Positions 45,121 through 54,174 of a stretch of DNA of 64,000 nt are shown in pieces. Each line of letters begins with the position of its first letter. The first letter of the stretch is position 1. Source of the stretch: Curtobacterium sp. MCSS17_015 (GTDB lineage Bacteria > Actinomycetota > Actinomycetes > Actinomycetales > Microbacteriaceae); the NCBI RefSeq assembly GCF_003234265.2, contig NZ_CP126256.1, positions 2,666,001 through 2,730,000 on the forward strand, given 5' to 3'. Position numbers and translations under genes: made by a program. The notes under the pieces were generated by a model. It was given only the letters and a program-made list of their open reading frames with translations. It was not told the DNA's origin and searched no databases.

Positions 45121-46014
45121 GTGACCCTGACCCAGTTGCGGGCCTTCCTCGTCATCACGACGGCCGGCTCGTTCTCCGCTGCCGCCGCCCAGCTCGGCAT
45201 GGCGCAGCCGTCCGTGTCCGAGCTCGTCCGTCGTCTGGAAGAGTCGTACGGCGTCCGGTTGTTCACCCGCGCCAGCCGACGCCTCGTGCTCACGAGCGCC
45301 GGCGAAGCCCTCCTCCCGCACGCCCGGCGAGCGGTCGAGGCGGCAGACGACGCGGACCGGACCCTGCGGGACCTCACGAGCCTCCAGGGCGGTGTCGCCA
45401 CGTTCGGGCTCCTGCGCAACGCGAACTACTACTTCCTCTCCCGCCTGCTCGAGCGGTTCCACTCCCGCTACCCCGACGTCCGGCTCCGCGTCATCGGGCT
45501 CAACTCCGTCGAGGTCGCCGATGCCGTCACCGCCGGGGACCTCGAGGCCGGCCTCGTCGTCCTGCCGATCGACGCCGACGGCCTGGAGGTCACGCCGCTC
45601 CGCCGCGACGACGTGCTGTACGCCTCCGCCGATCCGGCCCGGACCGCACGCCCGGTGACCATCGAGGACCTCGCCGCAGCGGACCTCATCCTCTACGACG
45701 CCCACTACGGCTGGCGGGACCCGACCCGACGGCAGCTCGCCGAACGCGCACAGTTCGCCGGGGTCGCGCTCACCGCCCGGATCGAGGTCGAGCACGTCGA
45801 CTCGGCGCTCGACCTCGTCGCCCGGGGTGCCGGAGACACGATCGTCTCGCGCGCGGTCGCGGAGGCCCCGACCTTCCCGGCCGGCATCCACACGGTGCCG
45901 TTCGCCGAGCCGCTGTACGACACGATCGCCCTCGTCCGACGCCGGGACGTCCCGCTCTCCCCCGCGACCCGCGAGATCGCCCGGCTCGCGCGTCGGATGC
46001 TCCTCGAGCGCTGA
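45121..46014 (+). CDS. LysR family transcriptional regulator
   Basis: 297-aa LysR regulator. HTH AFLVITTAGSFSAAAAQLGMAQPSVSELVRRLEESYG (two separate stretches, about 8-44), then the two-lobe effector domain (GLLRNANYYFLSRLLERF, DLVARGAGDTIVSRAVAE). GTG 45121 follows TAGGGT by 6 nt, so it is leaderless. Divergent from the HisD-like operon with a T-N11-A palindrome between, so it most likely activates that operon in response to a pathway metabolite. Confidence 0.9.
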   Translation: MTLTQLRAFLVITTAGSFSAAAAQLGMAQPSVSELVRRLEESYGVRLFTRASRRLVLTSAGEALLPHARRAVEAADDADRTLRDLTSLQGGVATFGLLRNANYYFLSRLLERFHSRYPDVRLRVIGLNSVEVADAVTAGDLEAGLVVLPIDADGLEVTPLRRDDVLYASADPARTARPVTIEDLAAADLILYDAHYGWRDPTRRQLAERAQFAGVALTARIEVEHVDSALDLVARGAGDTIVSRAVAEAPTFPAGIHTVPFAEPLYDTIALVRRRDVPLSPATREIARLARRMLLER

Positions 46015-46030
46015 CCCCTGCGGGCGCGGG

Positions 46031-46993
46031 TCAGCGGGCGGCGGCCAACGCGCGGAGGCCCTCGTCGATCGACACGGCCGGTTCCCACCGCAGGTCCCGT
46101 CGCGTCCGGCGCTGGTCGAACCAGTGCGCGGTCGACAGCTGCTCCGCGAGGAAGCGCGTCATCGGCGGCTCGTCGACGCCCGGTCGGACGTGCCACACGG
46201 CCTCGACCGCGGATCCGGCGACGCGGGCGATCCCGGCGGGCACGTGCTGCCGCGGGACCGGCACGCCCGAGGCGGCACAGATGCCCGCCAGCAGCTCCCC
46301 GACCGGTCGTGGTTCGCCGTTCGTGACGACGTACGCGTTGCCGTGCACGGCCGCGGCGCGCTCCAGGGCGGCGACCATCGCGCTCGCGGCGTTGTCGACG
46401 TAGCAGGTGTCGATGAGGGCGGCACCGGAGTCGAGCACCGGCAACCGACCGCGGCGTGCCCGGTCGACGATCCGGCCGACGAGCTGTTCGTCGCCGGGCC
46501 CCCAGACCAGGTGCGGACGGACGGCGACGACCGCGAACCCCGGGGCGTCGGCGGCGAGGGCGAGCAGTTCGGCGGCGGCCTTCGTCCGGGCGTAGTCCCC
46601 GCGGGCGGACCCCGGCGAGGCGGGGGTGGCGTCGTCCCCGGCGATGGACTCCCCGGTGTGGGCGACCGAGGGTGACGAGACGAACACGAAGCGGGCGACC
46701 CCGGCGTCGCGGGCGGCTGCGAGCAGGTCGCGCGTCCCGTCGACGTTCACCCGCACGAAGTCCGCCGGGTCCCCCGCCAGCGACACCTTGGCGGCGAGGT
46801 GCACCACGGCGTCGACCCCGGCGACCGCGGTCCGGACCGCTGCCGGGTCGGTCATCGTGCCGAGGACGTCCTGGACGCCGTCGACGCCCGAGGGTCGGCG
46901 TTGGAACGTGCGCACCGCGTGCCCGGCGTCGCGGACGGCGGCGGCGACGGCGCGCCCGAGGAACCCGCTGGCTCCGGTGACCAGGACCGTCAC
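46031..46993 (-). CDS. oleD: NAD-dependent epimerase/dehydrogenase, OleD
   Basis: 320-aa extended SDR (3-beta-hydroxysteroid dehydrogenase-like). VTVLVTGASGFLGRAVAAAV is the NAD-binding site, and Tyr-x-x-x-Lys occurs as YARTKAA (about 150). In the Ole pathway it reduces the 2-alkyl-3-ketoacid made by OleA to the 2-alkyl-3-hydroxyacid. GTG 46993 overlaps the oleBC stop by four bases. Assignment rests on position beside oleBC and oleA plus the fold. Confidence 0.85.
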   Translation of the reverse strand: MTVLVTGASGFLGRAVAAAVRDAGHAVRTFQRRPSGVDGVQDVLGTMTDPAAVRTAVAGVDAVVHLAAKVSLAGDPADFVRVNVDGTRDLLAAARDAGVARFVFVSSPSVAHTGESIAGDDATPASPGSARGDYARTKAAAELLALAADAPGFAVVAVRPHLVWGPGDEQLVGRIVDRARRGRLPVLDSGAALIDTCYVDNAASAMVAALERAAAVHGNAYVVTNGEPRPVGELLAGICAASGVPVPRQHVPAGIARVAGSAVEAVWHVRPGVDEPPMTRFLAEQLSTAHWFDQRRTRRDLRWEPAVSIDEGLRALAAAR

Positions 46994-49701
46994 GGTCGGG
47001 TCATCCGTCCACCGGCCAGCACGGAGGCCGCCCAGCGGGCCAGTCGCGCCCGGTCGACCTTCGAGTTGTGCCGGACGTCGGTCGGGAGCACGGGCACGAC
47101 GAGCACCGCGGCGACCGGCAGGTCGACCGCTGCCCGGACGGCGTCGGCGAGCGACGGGTCGGCGAGCCCGGCACGACGGGCGGCGGGCACGGTCTCCACG
47201 ACGGCGACGACCTGCTGCCTGCCGGAGGGCCCCACGCCGACGACGCCCGCTCGCCCGACGCCGTCCACGCCTTCGACGCGCTGCTCGGGGCCGACCGGGG
47301 TGACGACCCCCGACGGGGCCGTGATGACGTGCTGCATGCGGCCCTCGACCCAGAGCTGCCCGGATGCGTCCAGGTGCCCGACGTCCCCGGTGCGGTGTCC
47401 GCGGGGGTCGTCGACGCCGAGGCGTGCGGCCCGGTCGGTGCGCCACAGCCGGTCGTAGTGGTCCCGCACGTGCGGCGCCGCGACGACGATCTCGCCGGTG
47501 ACGTCGGGGGTCTCGGTGAGGGCTCCGGTCGCACGGCCGTCGGCGTCGAGCGGGGCGATGCGCACCCGCACGGACGCTGCCGGTCGTCCCACGCAGATGC
47601 CGGACGACGAGACCGAGCCGGCGGCGCGGACCCCGTCCAGGTCGACGTCGGTCATGAGGAGACCCTCGGTCATGCCGTAGGGGGTGTGCGCGCTCGCGTT
47701 CGGCATGAGCTCGGTCGCGGCGGTCAGCAGCGCGGCCGACACGGGAGCCCCGGCCGACAGGAACAGTCGCACGCGACCGAGGGCCCGACGGTCGTCGTCG
47801 GTGAGCGTGTCCGCCGTGGCGACGACGTTGGCGAGCGCGGCCGGCGAGAGGAACACGACGGTGGCGTCCGCCGCGACCACGGCGTCCGCGACCGCCCGGG
47901 CCGTCAGGGTCCGGGGCGCGGTGACGTCCATGTCGGGTGCGACGGATCGGGTCCCGAGTGCGGGGCCGAGCAGCGCGAAGGGTGCGAAGCCGGCGACGAG
48001 TCCGGTGCCGACGCCGACGCCGTACTGGCCGGCGAGGGCGTCCCGCACGGCGCCGAGTTGTCCGTGCGTGTAGACGACGCCCTTGGCGGGCCCGGTCGAG
48101 CCGGAGGTGAACAGCACCGCCGCGGGGGCGTCGGAGGCCGGGGCCGCCGGCAGGGCGGTCCCGGCGGCGAGGCGCGCGGCACCACGACGGGCGACCGCGG
48201 CGAGGGTCTGCTCGACCCGCAGCGCGGCACGCACCGGCGCGGGCAGTGCGAGGGTGGCGATCCGGCGGCCGGGCCAGCCGAGCGCCCGCGCGGCGGCGAG
48301 GCCGGGGAGCGCACCGATGATCCAGTCCGGGCGGGCACCGCGGACCGCCCGGGTCAACCCGCCGAGGCCGAGTCCCGCGTCCGCGACGACGACGACCGCG
48401 CCGACGCGGACGCAGGCGTACAGGGCGGCGGTCAGGTCGGCGCCGGGGGTCACCAGCAGGGAGACGCGGTCACCCGGACGGACGCCGAGGTCGACGAGTC
48501 CCGCGGCGACCTCCTCGATCCGCCGGGAGAGCAGCCGCCAGCTGATCGTTCGGGTCCCGCCGGGGGCGGCCATCTCGACCAGGGCGGGCTCGTCGCTCTC
48601 GCGCAGGTCCTCCAGGTGCGCCCAGAGCGGCCGCGCTGCGTCGGCTCCGGCGTGCTCCTCCGGTCCGGCCGGGAGGCTGGCCTCGCCCTGGGTCGGCACC
48701 GCGCCGTCCGGCAGGTGGTCGCCGAGCCAGTCGAACACCGTGCCGGCCACGTCGGCGTCGTCGGGCAGCAGGTGGCCGGCGCCCTCGAACCGGTGCACGT
48801 CGGCCTGCGGCAGGCGCTCGGCGAGGTCGTCGAGGTACCGCTCGAGGAACACCGGGTCCCGCGGCCCCCACATGAGCAGCGCGGGCACGTCGAGCGCGGC
48901 GACGCCGGCTGCGATGCGGTCGAGTTCGGCGGCGCTCGGGTGCTGCGCGTCGACGGGGATGTCCGCGACGAACCCGCCGACCGCCCCCCGTCGGGCAGCG
49001 CCGCGGTACGGGGCGCGGTAGGCGTCGGCGGTCGCCCGGTCGAGCCGCGGGTGCGCGATCGCGAGGGTGGTCTCGATGAACGCCGGCGTGACGACCGTGG
49101 CCCGGCCGAGCAGGTGCGGGCGGAGTGCGAGGCGCAGGGGTGCCGGGATCGGGGCGTCGTCGGGCTGGTGGACCGCGGTGTTGCAGGTCGTCACCGCGAC
49201 GACGAGGTCGGGGTGGTCGACGGCCCAGCCGAGCGAGACGACACCACCCCAGTCGTGACCGAGCGTGACGACCGGTCCGGTCAGGCCGAGCTCGTCGGTC
49301 AGCGCGCCGAGGTCCGCGACCCGGTCGGCCAGGCGGTGGTCCTCGCCGATGCGCTCCGAGAAGCCCATCCCGAGCTGGTCGACGGCGACCACGCGCCACG
49401 CCGGACCACCGGCTGCCGCGACCTCGAGCGAGTGCGCGAGCACCGAGCGCCACAGGTAGGACCAGGTCGGGTTGCCGTGCACGCAGAGCAGGGTGCCGAC
49501 GGGCTGCAGGCCGAGCTCGTCGAGCTCCGCGGCCGTGTCGAGGACGTGCCAGGTGCGCTCGGGGCGGACTGTGCCTTCCGTCGGACCGGCGGACGCGGGG
49601 ACGGTGACCAGGCGGGACCACGCCGGGTCGAGTCCGGGCAGGGGCGGCGGGAGCGTCGCCGGAGCCGTGCTCGCTGCGGCGCGGGGCAACCGCGGTGTCA
49701 C
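46990..49701 (-). CDS. oleBC: OleBC fusion: beta-lactone decarboxylase plus beta-lactone synthetase
   Basis: 903 aa. N-terminal half (1-320) is an alpha/beta hydrolase of the OleB type: CVHGNPTWSYLW (about 73-84), nucleophile D150 in GHDWGGV, and a His near GHLLP. The C-terminal half (about 370-900) is an AMP-forming OleC-like enzyme: VLFTSGSTGPAKGVVYTHG, TPYGMTEGLLMTD, HRTGDVGHLD. Together they make and decarboxylate a beta-lactone to give a long-chain cis-olefin. GTG start overlaps the oleA stop. The fused form is known from actinobacteria. Confidence 0.92.
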   Translation of the reverse strand: MTPRLPRAAASTAPATLPPPLPGLDPAWSRLVTVPASAGPTEGTVRPERTWHVLDTAAELDELGLQPVGTLLCVHGNPTWSYLWRSVLAHSLEVAAAGGPAWRVVAVDQLGMGFSERIGEDHRLADRVADLGALTDELGLTGPVVTLGHDWGGVVSLGWAVDHPDLVVAVTTCNTAVHQPDDAPIPAPLRLALRPHLLGRATVVTPAFIETTLAIAHPRLDRATADAYRAPYRGAARRGAVGGFVADIPVDAQHPSAAELDRIAAGVAALDVPALLMWGPRDPVFLERYLDDLAERLPQADVHRFEGAGHLLPDDADVAGTVFDWLGDHLPDGAVPTQGEASLPAGPEEHAGADAARPLWAHLEDLRESDEPALVEMAAPGGTRTISWRLLSRRIEEVAAGLVDLGVRPGDRVSLLVTPGADLTAALYACVRVGAVVVVADAGLGLGGLTRAVRGARPDWIIGALPGLAAARALGWPGRRIATLALPAPVRAALRVEQTLAAVARRGAARLAAGTALPAAPASDAPAAVLFTSGSTGPAKGVVYTHGQLGAVRDALAGQYGVGVGTGLVAGFAPFALLGPALGTRSVAPDMDVTAPRTLTARAVADAVVAADATVVFLSPAALANVVATADTLTDDDRRALGRVRLFLSAGAPVSAALLTAATELMPNASAHTPYGMTEGLLMTDVDLDGVRAAGSVSSSGICVGRPAASVRVRIAPLDADGRATGALTETPDVTGEIVVAAPHVRDHYDRLWRTDRAARLGVDDPRGHRTGDVGHLDASGQLWVEGRMQHVITAPSGVVTPVGPEQRVEGVDGVGRAGVVGVGPSGRQQVVAVVETVPAARRAGLADPSLADAVRAAVDLPVAAVLVVPVLPTDVRHNSKVDRARLARWAASVLAGGRMTRP

Positions 49702-50771
49702 CAGTGCAGTTCCATCATCGCCGTGTTGATGCCGGAGCCGACACCACCGAGGAACACGCGGTCACCGGGACGGATCGATCCGCGCGCGACCTCGTCCGCG
49801 AGGGTGATCGGGATGGACGCCGGGCCGACGTTGCCGAAGCGCTCGTACGTGGTGGGGACCTTGTCGCGCTCGACGCCGATCGCCTGGACGAAGGCGTTCG
49901 TGTGCACGTCGGAGACCTGGTGCAGCACGTAGCGGTCCATGTCGGTCCAGTCGAAGTGGTCGCGGGCCTCGTTCCAGGCGGCGACGACGAGCTCCATGCC
50001 GCCCTTGAGCAGCATCTTCGCGTCCGTGAACATGCCGTCGACGCTGCCGACGCACAGGTCGTACCACTGGGTGGCCGCACGGGTGACCCCGCCGACGATG
50101 CGGTGACCGGCCGGGTGCAGGTCGGCCGGGCCGAGCACGGCGGCGGCAGCGCCGGAGCCGAGCGTCAGGCTGGCGAACTCGCTCATGAAGTCCTTGCGGT
50201 TCCGGCCGCCCTGGTTGAGGCGGTCGATCGTGTTGAGCTGCACCTGGTCGGCGTCCTCGCCGTCCACGATGAGCGCGTACTTGATCTGCCCGGAGTCGAT
50301 CATGCCCGCGGCGACGCTCATGGCGTTGACGAAGCCGAGGCACGCGTTCGCGATGTCGAAGTTGATCGCCGACGTCGGCAGGCCGAGACCGTGGTGCAGC
50401 CGCACGGCCACCGAGGGCTCGAGGTGCGGACGGGTCACCGACGTGTTGATGAGCAGGCCGACGTCCTCCGGCTGGATGCCCGCGGCGGCCATGGCCCGAC
50501 GACCGGCGTCGATCGCGGCGGTCTGGAAGGACTGGTCCTCGCCCCAGTTCCGGCGCTCCCGCACCCCGGCCACGCGTTCGAGCAGCCCCATCGGCAGGCG
50601 GAGTCGGCGGAGCACCCCGCGGAGCTTCTCCTCGATGTCCGCGGACGTGGTCACGCGCTCGGCGACGGTGGTCTCCACGGCGAGGATCGCGGCGTTCTGG
50701 AAACGGACGGTCGCGTTGCCGGGTCGCTCCGTCTCGGCGCTCGGGGTGTCCTGCTGAGGCCGCTCGGTCAT
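49698..50771 (-). CDS. oleA: OleA: Claisen-condensing 3-oxoacyl-ACP synthase III homologue
   Basis: 357-aa thiolase-fold enzyme. Catalytic C144 in DIANACLGFVNAMS; His in YVLHQVSDVHTNA and Asn in ERFGNVGPASIP complete the set. Condenses two acyl-CoAs head to head into a 2-alkyl-3-ketoacid, the first step of hydrocarbon synthesis. First gene of the oleA-oleBC-oleD operon, divergent from a methyltransferase gene. ATG 50771 is chosen; the ATG-like open frame to 50912 overlaps the divergent promoter. Confidence 0.92.
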   Translation of the reverse strand: MTERPQQDTPSAETERPGNATVRFQNAAILAVETTVAERVTTSADIEEKLRGVLRRLRLPMGLLERVAGVRERRNWGEDQSFQTAAIDAGRRAMAAAGIQPEDVGLLINTSVTRPHLEPSVAVRLHHGLGLPTSAINFDIANACLGFVNAMSVAAGMIDSGQIKYALIVDGEDADQVQLNTIDRLNQGGRNRKDFMSEFASLTLGSGAAAAVLGPADLHPAGHRIVGGVTRAATQWYDLCVGSVDGMFTDAKMLLKGGMELVVAAWNEARDHFDWTDMDRYVLHQVSDVHTNAFVQAIGVERDKVPTTYERFGNVGPASIPITLADEVARGSIRPGDRVFLGGVGSGINTAMMELHW

Positions 50772-50854
50772 GATCGTCACTTGCACATACTTCCGTATCG
50801 AGGCTGGGTCTCCGTTGCGACTGCGTCGAACGGACCCCGAGGATGTCGTCCCCG

Positions 50855-50869
50855 TTGCCGATCCGGCAA
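50855..50869. promoter_or_regulatory. Palindrome in the oleA-methyltransferase intergenic region
   Basis: Perfect 6-bp arms TTGCCG-ATC-CGGCAA, centred in the 139-bp divergent gap. It may be an operator for either gene; no regulator gene lies beside it. Confidence 0.35.
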
Positions 50870-50910
50870 TCGTACTGGCCCTGGATGAGCGCCGGTGGGA
50901 TGCTGCGCGC

Positions 50911-51579
50911 ATGACTGCGCACCCCGCTCCCCGATCCGATGCCGAGACGTTCTGGACGGCCCGCTACGGGGACTCGCCGATCTGGTCGGGACGGCCGAAC
51001 GCCTCCCTGGTCGACGTGCTCGAGTCGCTCGTGCCCGGGCCGGAGCGCGCCGACGCCGGCGCCACCGCCACCGCGCTCGACCTCGGGTCCGGCGAGGGCG
51101 GCGACGCCCTGTGGCTGGCCGCACAGGGGTGGCGGGTGACCGCGGTCGACATCGCTCCGAACGCCCTCGACCGCGGACGGGCCGAGGCGGAGCGCGTCGG
51201 ACTCGACGACCGGGTGCGGTGGGTGCAGGCCGACCTCGCCACCTGGGACACGGTGGAGCGCTTCGACCTGGTCGCCGCGTCGTTCCTGCACTCGTCGGTG
51301 TCGTTCCCGAGGGCCGCGGTGCTGCGCCGCGCGACGACGTTCGTCGCCCCCGGTGGGCACCTCGTCGTCATCGGGCACGCCGGGTCGCCCTCGTGGGCGT
51401 CGCACGGCGAGCACGAACACGCCGAGCCCCTGGTCGGGCCCGAGGAGCAGGTCGAGCAGCTCGCGCTGGGCGACGGGTGGACGGTCGAGGTCGGCGAGTT
51501 GCGCACCCGGCACATCCCCGCCCCGGACGGCCGCCAGGCGACGCTCGACGACACCGTGGTGCTCGCCCGACGCTCCTGA
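50911..51579 (+). CDS. SAM-dependent methyltransferase
   Basis: 222-aa class I methyltransferase. ALDLGSGEGGDALWLAAQG (about 55-73) is motif I and VDIAPNALDRGRAEA motif II. The N-terminal FWTARYGDSPIWSG resembles thiopurine/arsenite-type methyltransferases. Small, cytosolic, substrate unknown. ATG 50911 follows GATGCT by 6 nt. A long-looped hairpin closes the unit before pgi. Confidence 0.8.
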   Translation: MTAHPAPRSDAETFWTARYGDSPIWSGRPNASLVDVLESLVPGPERADAGATATALDLGSGEGGDALWLAAQGWRVTAVDIAPNALDRGRAEAERVGLDDRVRWVQADLATWDTVERFDLVAASFLHSSVSFPRAAVLRRATTFVAPGGHLVVIGHAGSPSWASHGEHEHAEPLVGPEEQVEQLALGDGWTVEVGELRTRHIPAPDGRQATLDDTVVLARRS

Positions 51580-51649
51580 CGGAGCCGGCGACTCGGTGGA
51601 CTCCCGTCGGGCCACGACGCCCCGGCGGGCTGTCCGACCCACCCGGACG

Positions 51650-51713
51650 ACGGGAGGCCCGGAGCCCGCCGGACAGGGACGTCACCCTGCCAGCGCGCAC
51701 CGGGCCTCCCGGC
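51650..51713. terminator. Bidirectional hairpin between methyltransferase and pgi
   Basis: Arms CGGGAGGCCCGG and CCGGGCCTCCCG enclose a 37-base loop that has a smaller inverted repeat. The stop codons of both convergent genes flank it. Same terminator family as at 6102, 9038, 34735 and 56199. Confidence 0.75.
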
Positions 51714-51722
51714 CGGGCGGCG

Positions 51723-53444
51723 TCAGCCGCGCAGCTCGAGGTACTTCGCGATGAGCGCCTTCGTCGACGAGTCCTGCGCGTCGAGCGCTTCCTGGTCGCC
51801 GTCGACCGCCGGGGCGATCTGCAGCGCGAGCTGCTTGCCGAGCTCGACGCCCCACTGGTCGAACGAGTCGATGCCCCAGATGGTGCCCTCGGTGAACACG
51901 ATGTGCTCGTAGAGGGCGATCAGCTGGCCGAGGACGCTCGGGGTGAGCTCCGGCGCGAGGATCGACGTCGACGGCTTGTTGCCGGTGAAGGTGCGAGCGG
52001 CGACGATCATCTCGTCCGTCGTGCCCTCGGCGCGGACCTCGTCGGCGGTCTTGCCGAACGCGAGCGCCTTCGACTGCGCGAAGAAGTTCGCGAGGAACAG
52101 GGCGTGCACGTCCTGGCCCGGCTGCACGGCCTTCCCGTCACCGGTCCGGTCGGCCAGCGCGTGCGCGGGCTTCGCGACCGTGATGAAGTCGGCCGGGATC
52201 AGGCGCGTGCCCTGGTGGATGAGCTGGTAGAACGCGTGCTGGCCGTTCGTGCCGGGCTCGCCCCAGAAGACCTCGCCGGTGTCGGTGACGACGTCCGAGC
52301 CGTCCCAGCGGACGCGCTTGCCGTTCGACTCCATGGTGAGCTGCTGCAGGTAGGCCGGGAACCGGTGCAGGTACTGCGTGTACGGCAGGACCGCGTGGCT
52401 CTGGGCGCCGAGGAAGTTCGTGTACCAGACGTTGAGCAGGCCCATCAGGACGGGGACGTTCTGCTCGAGCGGGGTCGTGCGCATGTGCTCGTCGATGGCG
52501 TGGAAACCGGCGAGGAACTGCTCCCAGTTCTCCTTGCCGATCGCGATGACGACGCTGGTGCCGATGGCCGAGTCGACCGAGTAGCGGCCGCCGACCCAGT
52601 CCCAGAAGCCGAAGGCGTTCTCCGGGTCGATGCCGAACGCGGCGACCTTGTCGAGCGCGGTCGAGACGGCGACGAAGTGCTTCGCGACCGCGTCCTTCTT
52701 CTCGTCGTCACCGGCGTCGGACAGACCCAGCCCCTGCCACAGCCACTGGCGCGCCAGCCGGGCGTTCGTCAGGGTCTCGAGGGTGCCGAAGGTCTTCGAC
52801 GCGACGATGAAGAGCGTGGTCTCGGGGTCGAGGTCCGCGGTCTTCTCGTGGATGTCGGCCGGGTCGATGTTCGAGACGAACCGCGCCTCGAGCCCCTGCT
52901 GCACGTACGGCTTGAGGGCTTCGTAGACCATGACCGGGCCGAGGTCGGAGCCGCCGATGCCGATGTTGACGACCGTCTCGATGCGCTTGCCGGTGACGCC
53001 CGTCCAGGCGCCGGAGCGGACCTGCTCGGCGAAGCCGTACACCTTGTCGAGCGTGGCGTGCACGTCGGCGTCGACGTCCTGCCCGTCGACGGTGAGCGGC
53101 GCGGCGGGGACGAGGCCCTCGGTGGCCTTCGGGCGGCGGAGCGCGGTGTGCAGGACGGCGCGGTCCTCGGTGACGTTGATGCGCTCACCGGAGATCATCG
53201 CCTGGTACCGCTCGGCGACGCCGGTGTCCTTCGCGACCTGCAGCAGTGCCTGCAGGATCTCCTCGGTCACGAGGCCCTTGGACAGGTCGACGGTCAGGTC
53301 GGCTGCCTGGAAGGTGTACTTCTCGGCGCGACCGGGGTCGGCGTCGAACCACCCTCGGAGGTCCGGGGAGAACCCGGCGGCGATGCCGTCGAGCTGCTTC
53401 CATCCTGCGGTCGATGTGGGGTCGACGGGTGCGGATTCGGTCAC
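51723..53444 (-). CDS. pgi: Glucose-6-phosphate isomerase
   Basis: 573-aa phosphoglucose isomerase interconverting glucose-6-P and fructose-6-P in glycolysis. [41 protein letters not shown] and [18 protein letters not shown] are diagnostic; the last two flank the active site, with the catalytic Glu in that region. Size fits bacterial enzymes of about 550-575 aa. GTG 53444 has AGGAGG 7 nt upstream. Single gene. Confidence 0.95.
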   Translation of the reverse strand: MTESAPVDPTSTAGWKQLDGIAAGFSPDLRGWFDADPGRAEKYTFQAADLTVDLSKGLVTEEILQALLQVAKDTGVAERYQAMISGERINVTEDRAVLHTALRRPKATEGLVPAAPLTVDGQDVDADVHATLDKVYGFAEQVRSGAWTGVTGKRIETVVNIGIGGSDLGPVMVYEALKPYVQQGLEARFVSNIDPADIHEKTADLDPETTLFIVASKTFGTLETLTNARLARQWLWQGLGLSDAGDDEKKDAVAKHFVAVSTALDKVAAFGIDPENAFGFWDWVGGRYSVDSAIGTSVVIAIGKENWEQFLAGFHAIDEHMRTTPLEQNVPVLMGLLNVWYTNFLGAQSHAVLPYTQYLHRFPAYLQQLTMESNGKRVRWDGSDVVTDTGEVFWGEPGTNGQHAFYQLIHQGTRLIPADFITVAKPAHALADRTGDGKAVQPGQDVHALFLANFFAQSKALAFGKTADEVRAEGTTDEMIVAARTFTGNKPSTSILAPELTPSVLGQLIALYEHIVFTEGTIWGIDSFDQWGVELGKQLALQIAPAVDGDQEALDAQDSSTKALIAKYLELRG

Positions 53445-53628
53445 TTCGGTCCTCCTGAACGCCAGAGCTGGACGGCCCGCAGACCTGGCGCAGCATCGCG
53501 TCGCGGGCCGCGTCCGAGCGTAGTGCCGTTCCACCCACCTCGCGCACAGGACCGCGTCCCTGTGGACGGAACCGACGTCTGTGTCAGGATCGCGCCGCCG
53601 CCGACATTGCTGGAGTGGAGGGAGCACC

Positions 53629-54174
53629 GTGGAGACAGACAACGACACCGACGCGGACGTCAGCCTGACGCGACGGCTCGCCGGCGGCGACAAGGCGGCG
53701 TTGGCGGACGCGTTCGACCGGTTCGCGCCGACGCTGACCCGCTACGCCTGGGCGCTGGCGGGGAGCCGGCAGGACGTCGAGGAACTCGTGCAGGACACGT
53801 TCCTCACGCTGTGGCAGAAGGCCGACACCCTGCAACTGTCCACGCGGGCGCTCCTGCCGTGGTTGCTCGTGGTGTGCCGGAACCACGCGAGGAACCAGGC
53901 CCGTGCCGTCGCCAAGCAGGCGAGCGACGAACTGCCGGCCGAGCTGGCCTCCCCACCCGGGGCCGAGGAGGCCCGCGAGCGCCTCCGGTGGGTCCGTGAC
54001 GAGATCGACTCACTCGCACCACTCGACCGCCGGATCTGCGAGCTGTGCCTCATCGAGGGCCATTCGTACACCGAAGCCGCGGAGATGCTCGGGCTGAGCG
54101 TCGGTGCCCTCACCCAGCGGGTCTCCCGCTCCCGAGCACGACTGAAGAAGGCGGTGACGCACGATGAACACTGA
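53629..54174 (+). CDS. ECF-type sigma-70 family RNA polymerase sigma factor
   Basis: 181 aa with only regions sigma 2 (about 20-85: [32 protein letters not shown] split between motifs) and sigma 4 (about 120-175: [44 protein letters not shown]). Recruits RNA polymerase to stress or envelope genes. GTG 53629 has GGAGGGAG 6 nt upstream. The next gene starts 11 bases before this one ends and carries a transmembrane anchor. Confidence 0.9.
   Translation: METDNDTDADVSLTRRLAGGDKAALADAFDRFAPTLTRYAWALAGSRQDVEELVQDTFLTLWQKADTLQLSTRALLPWLLVVCRNHARNQARAVAKQASDELPAELASPPGAEEARERLRWVRDEIDSLAPLDRRICELCLIEGHSYTEAAEMLGLSVGALTQRVSRSRARLKKAVTHDEH

Noticed and set aside
47068..49932. 954-codon open frame on the plus strand across oleBC
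   Set aside because: It is the complement shadow of oleBC in a high-GC genome; its product is low-complexity with no domain, while the minus strand has clear OleB and OleC motifs.
50895..53999. 1034-codon open frame on the plus strand across the methyltransferase and pgi
   Set aside because: Shadow frame: pgi motifs are on the minus strand and the methyltransferase motifs are in another plus frame.
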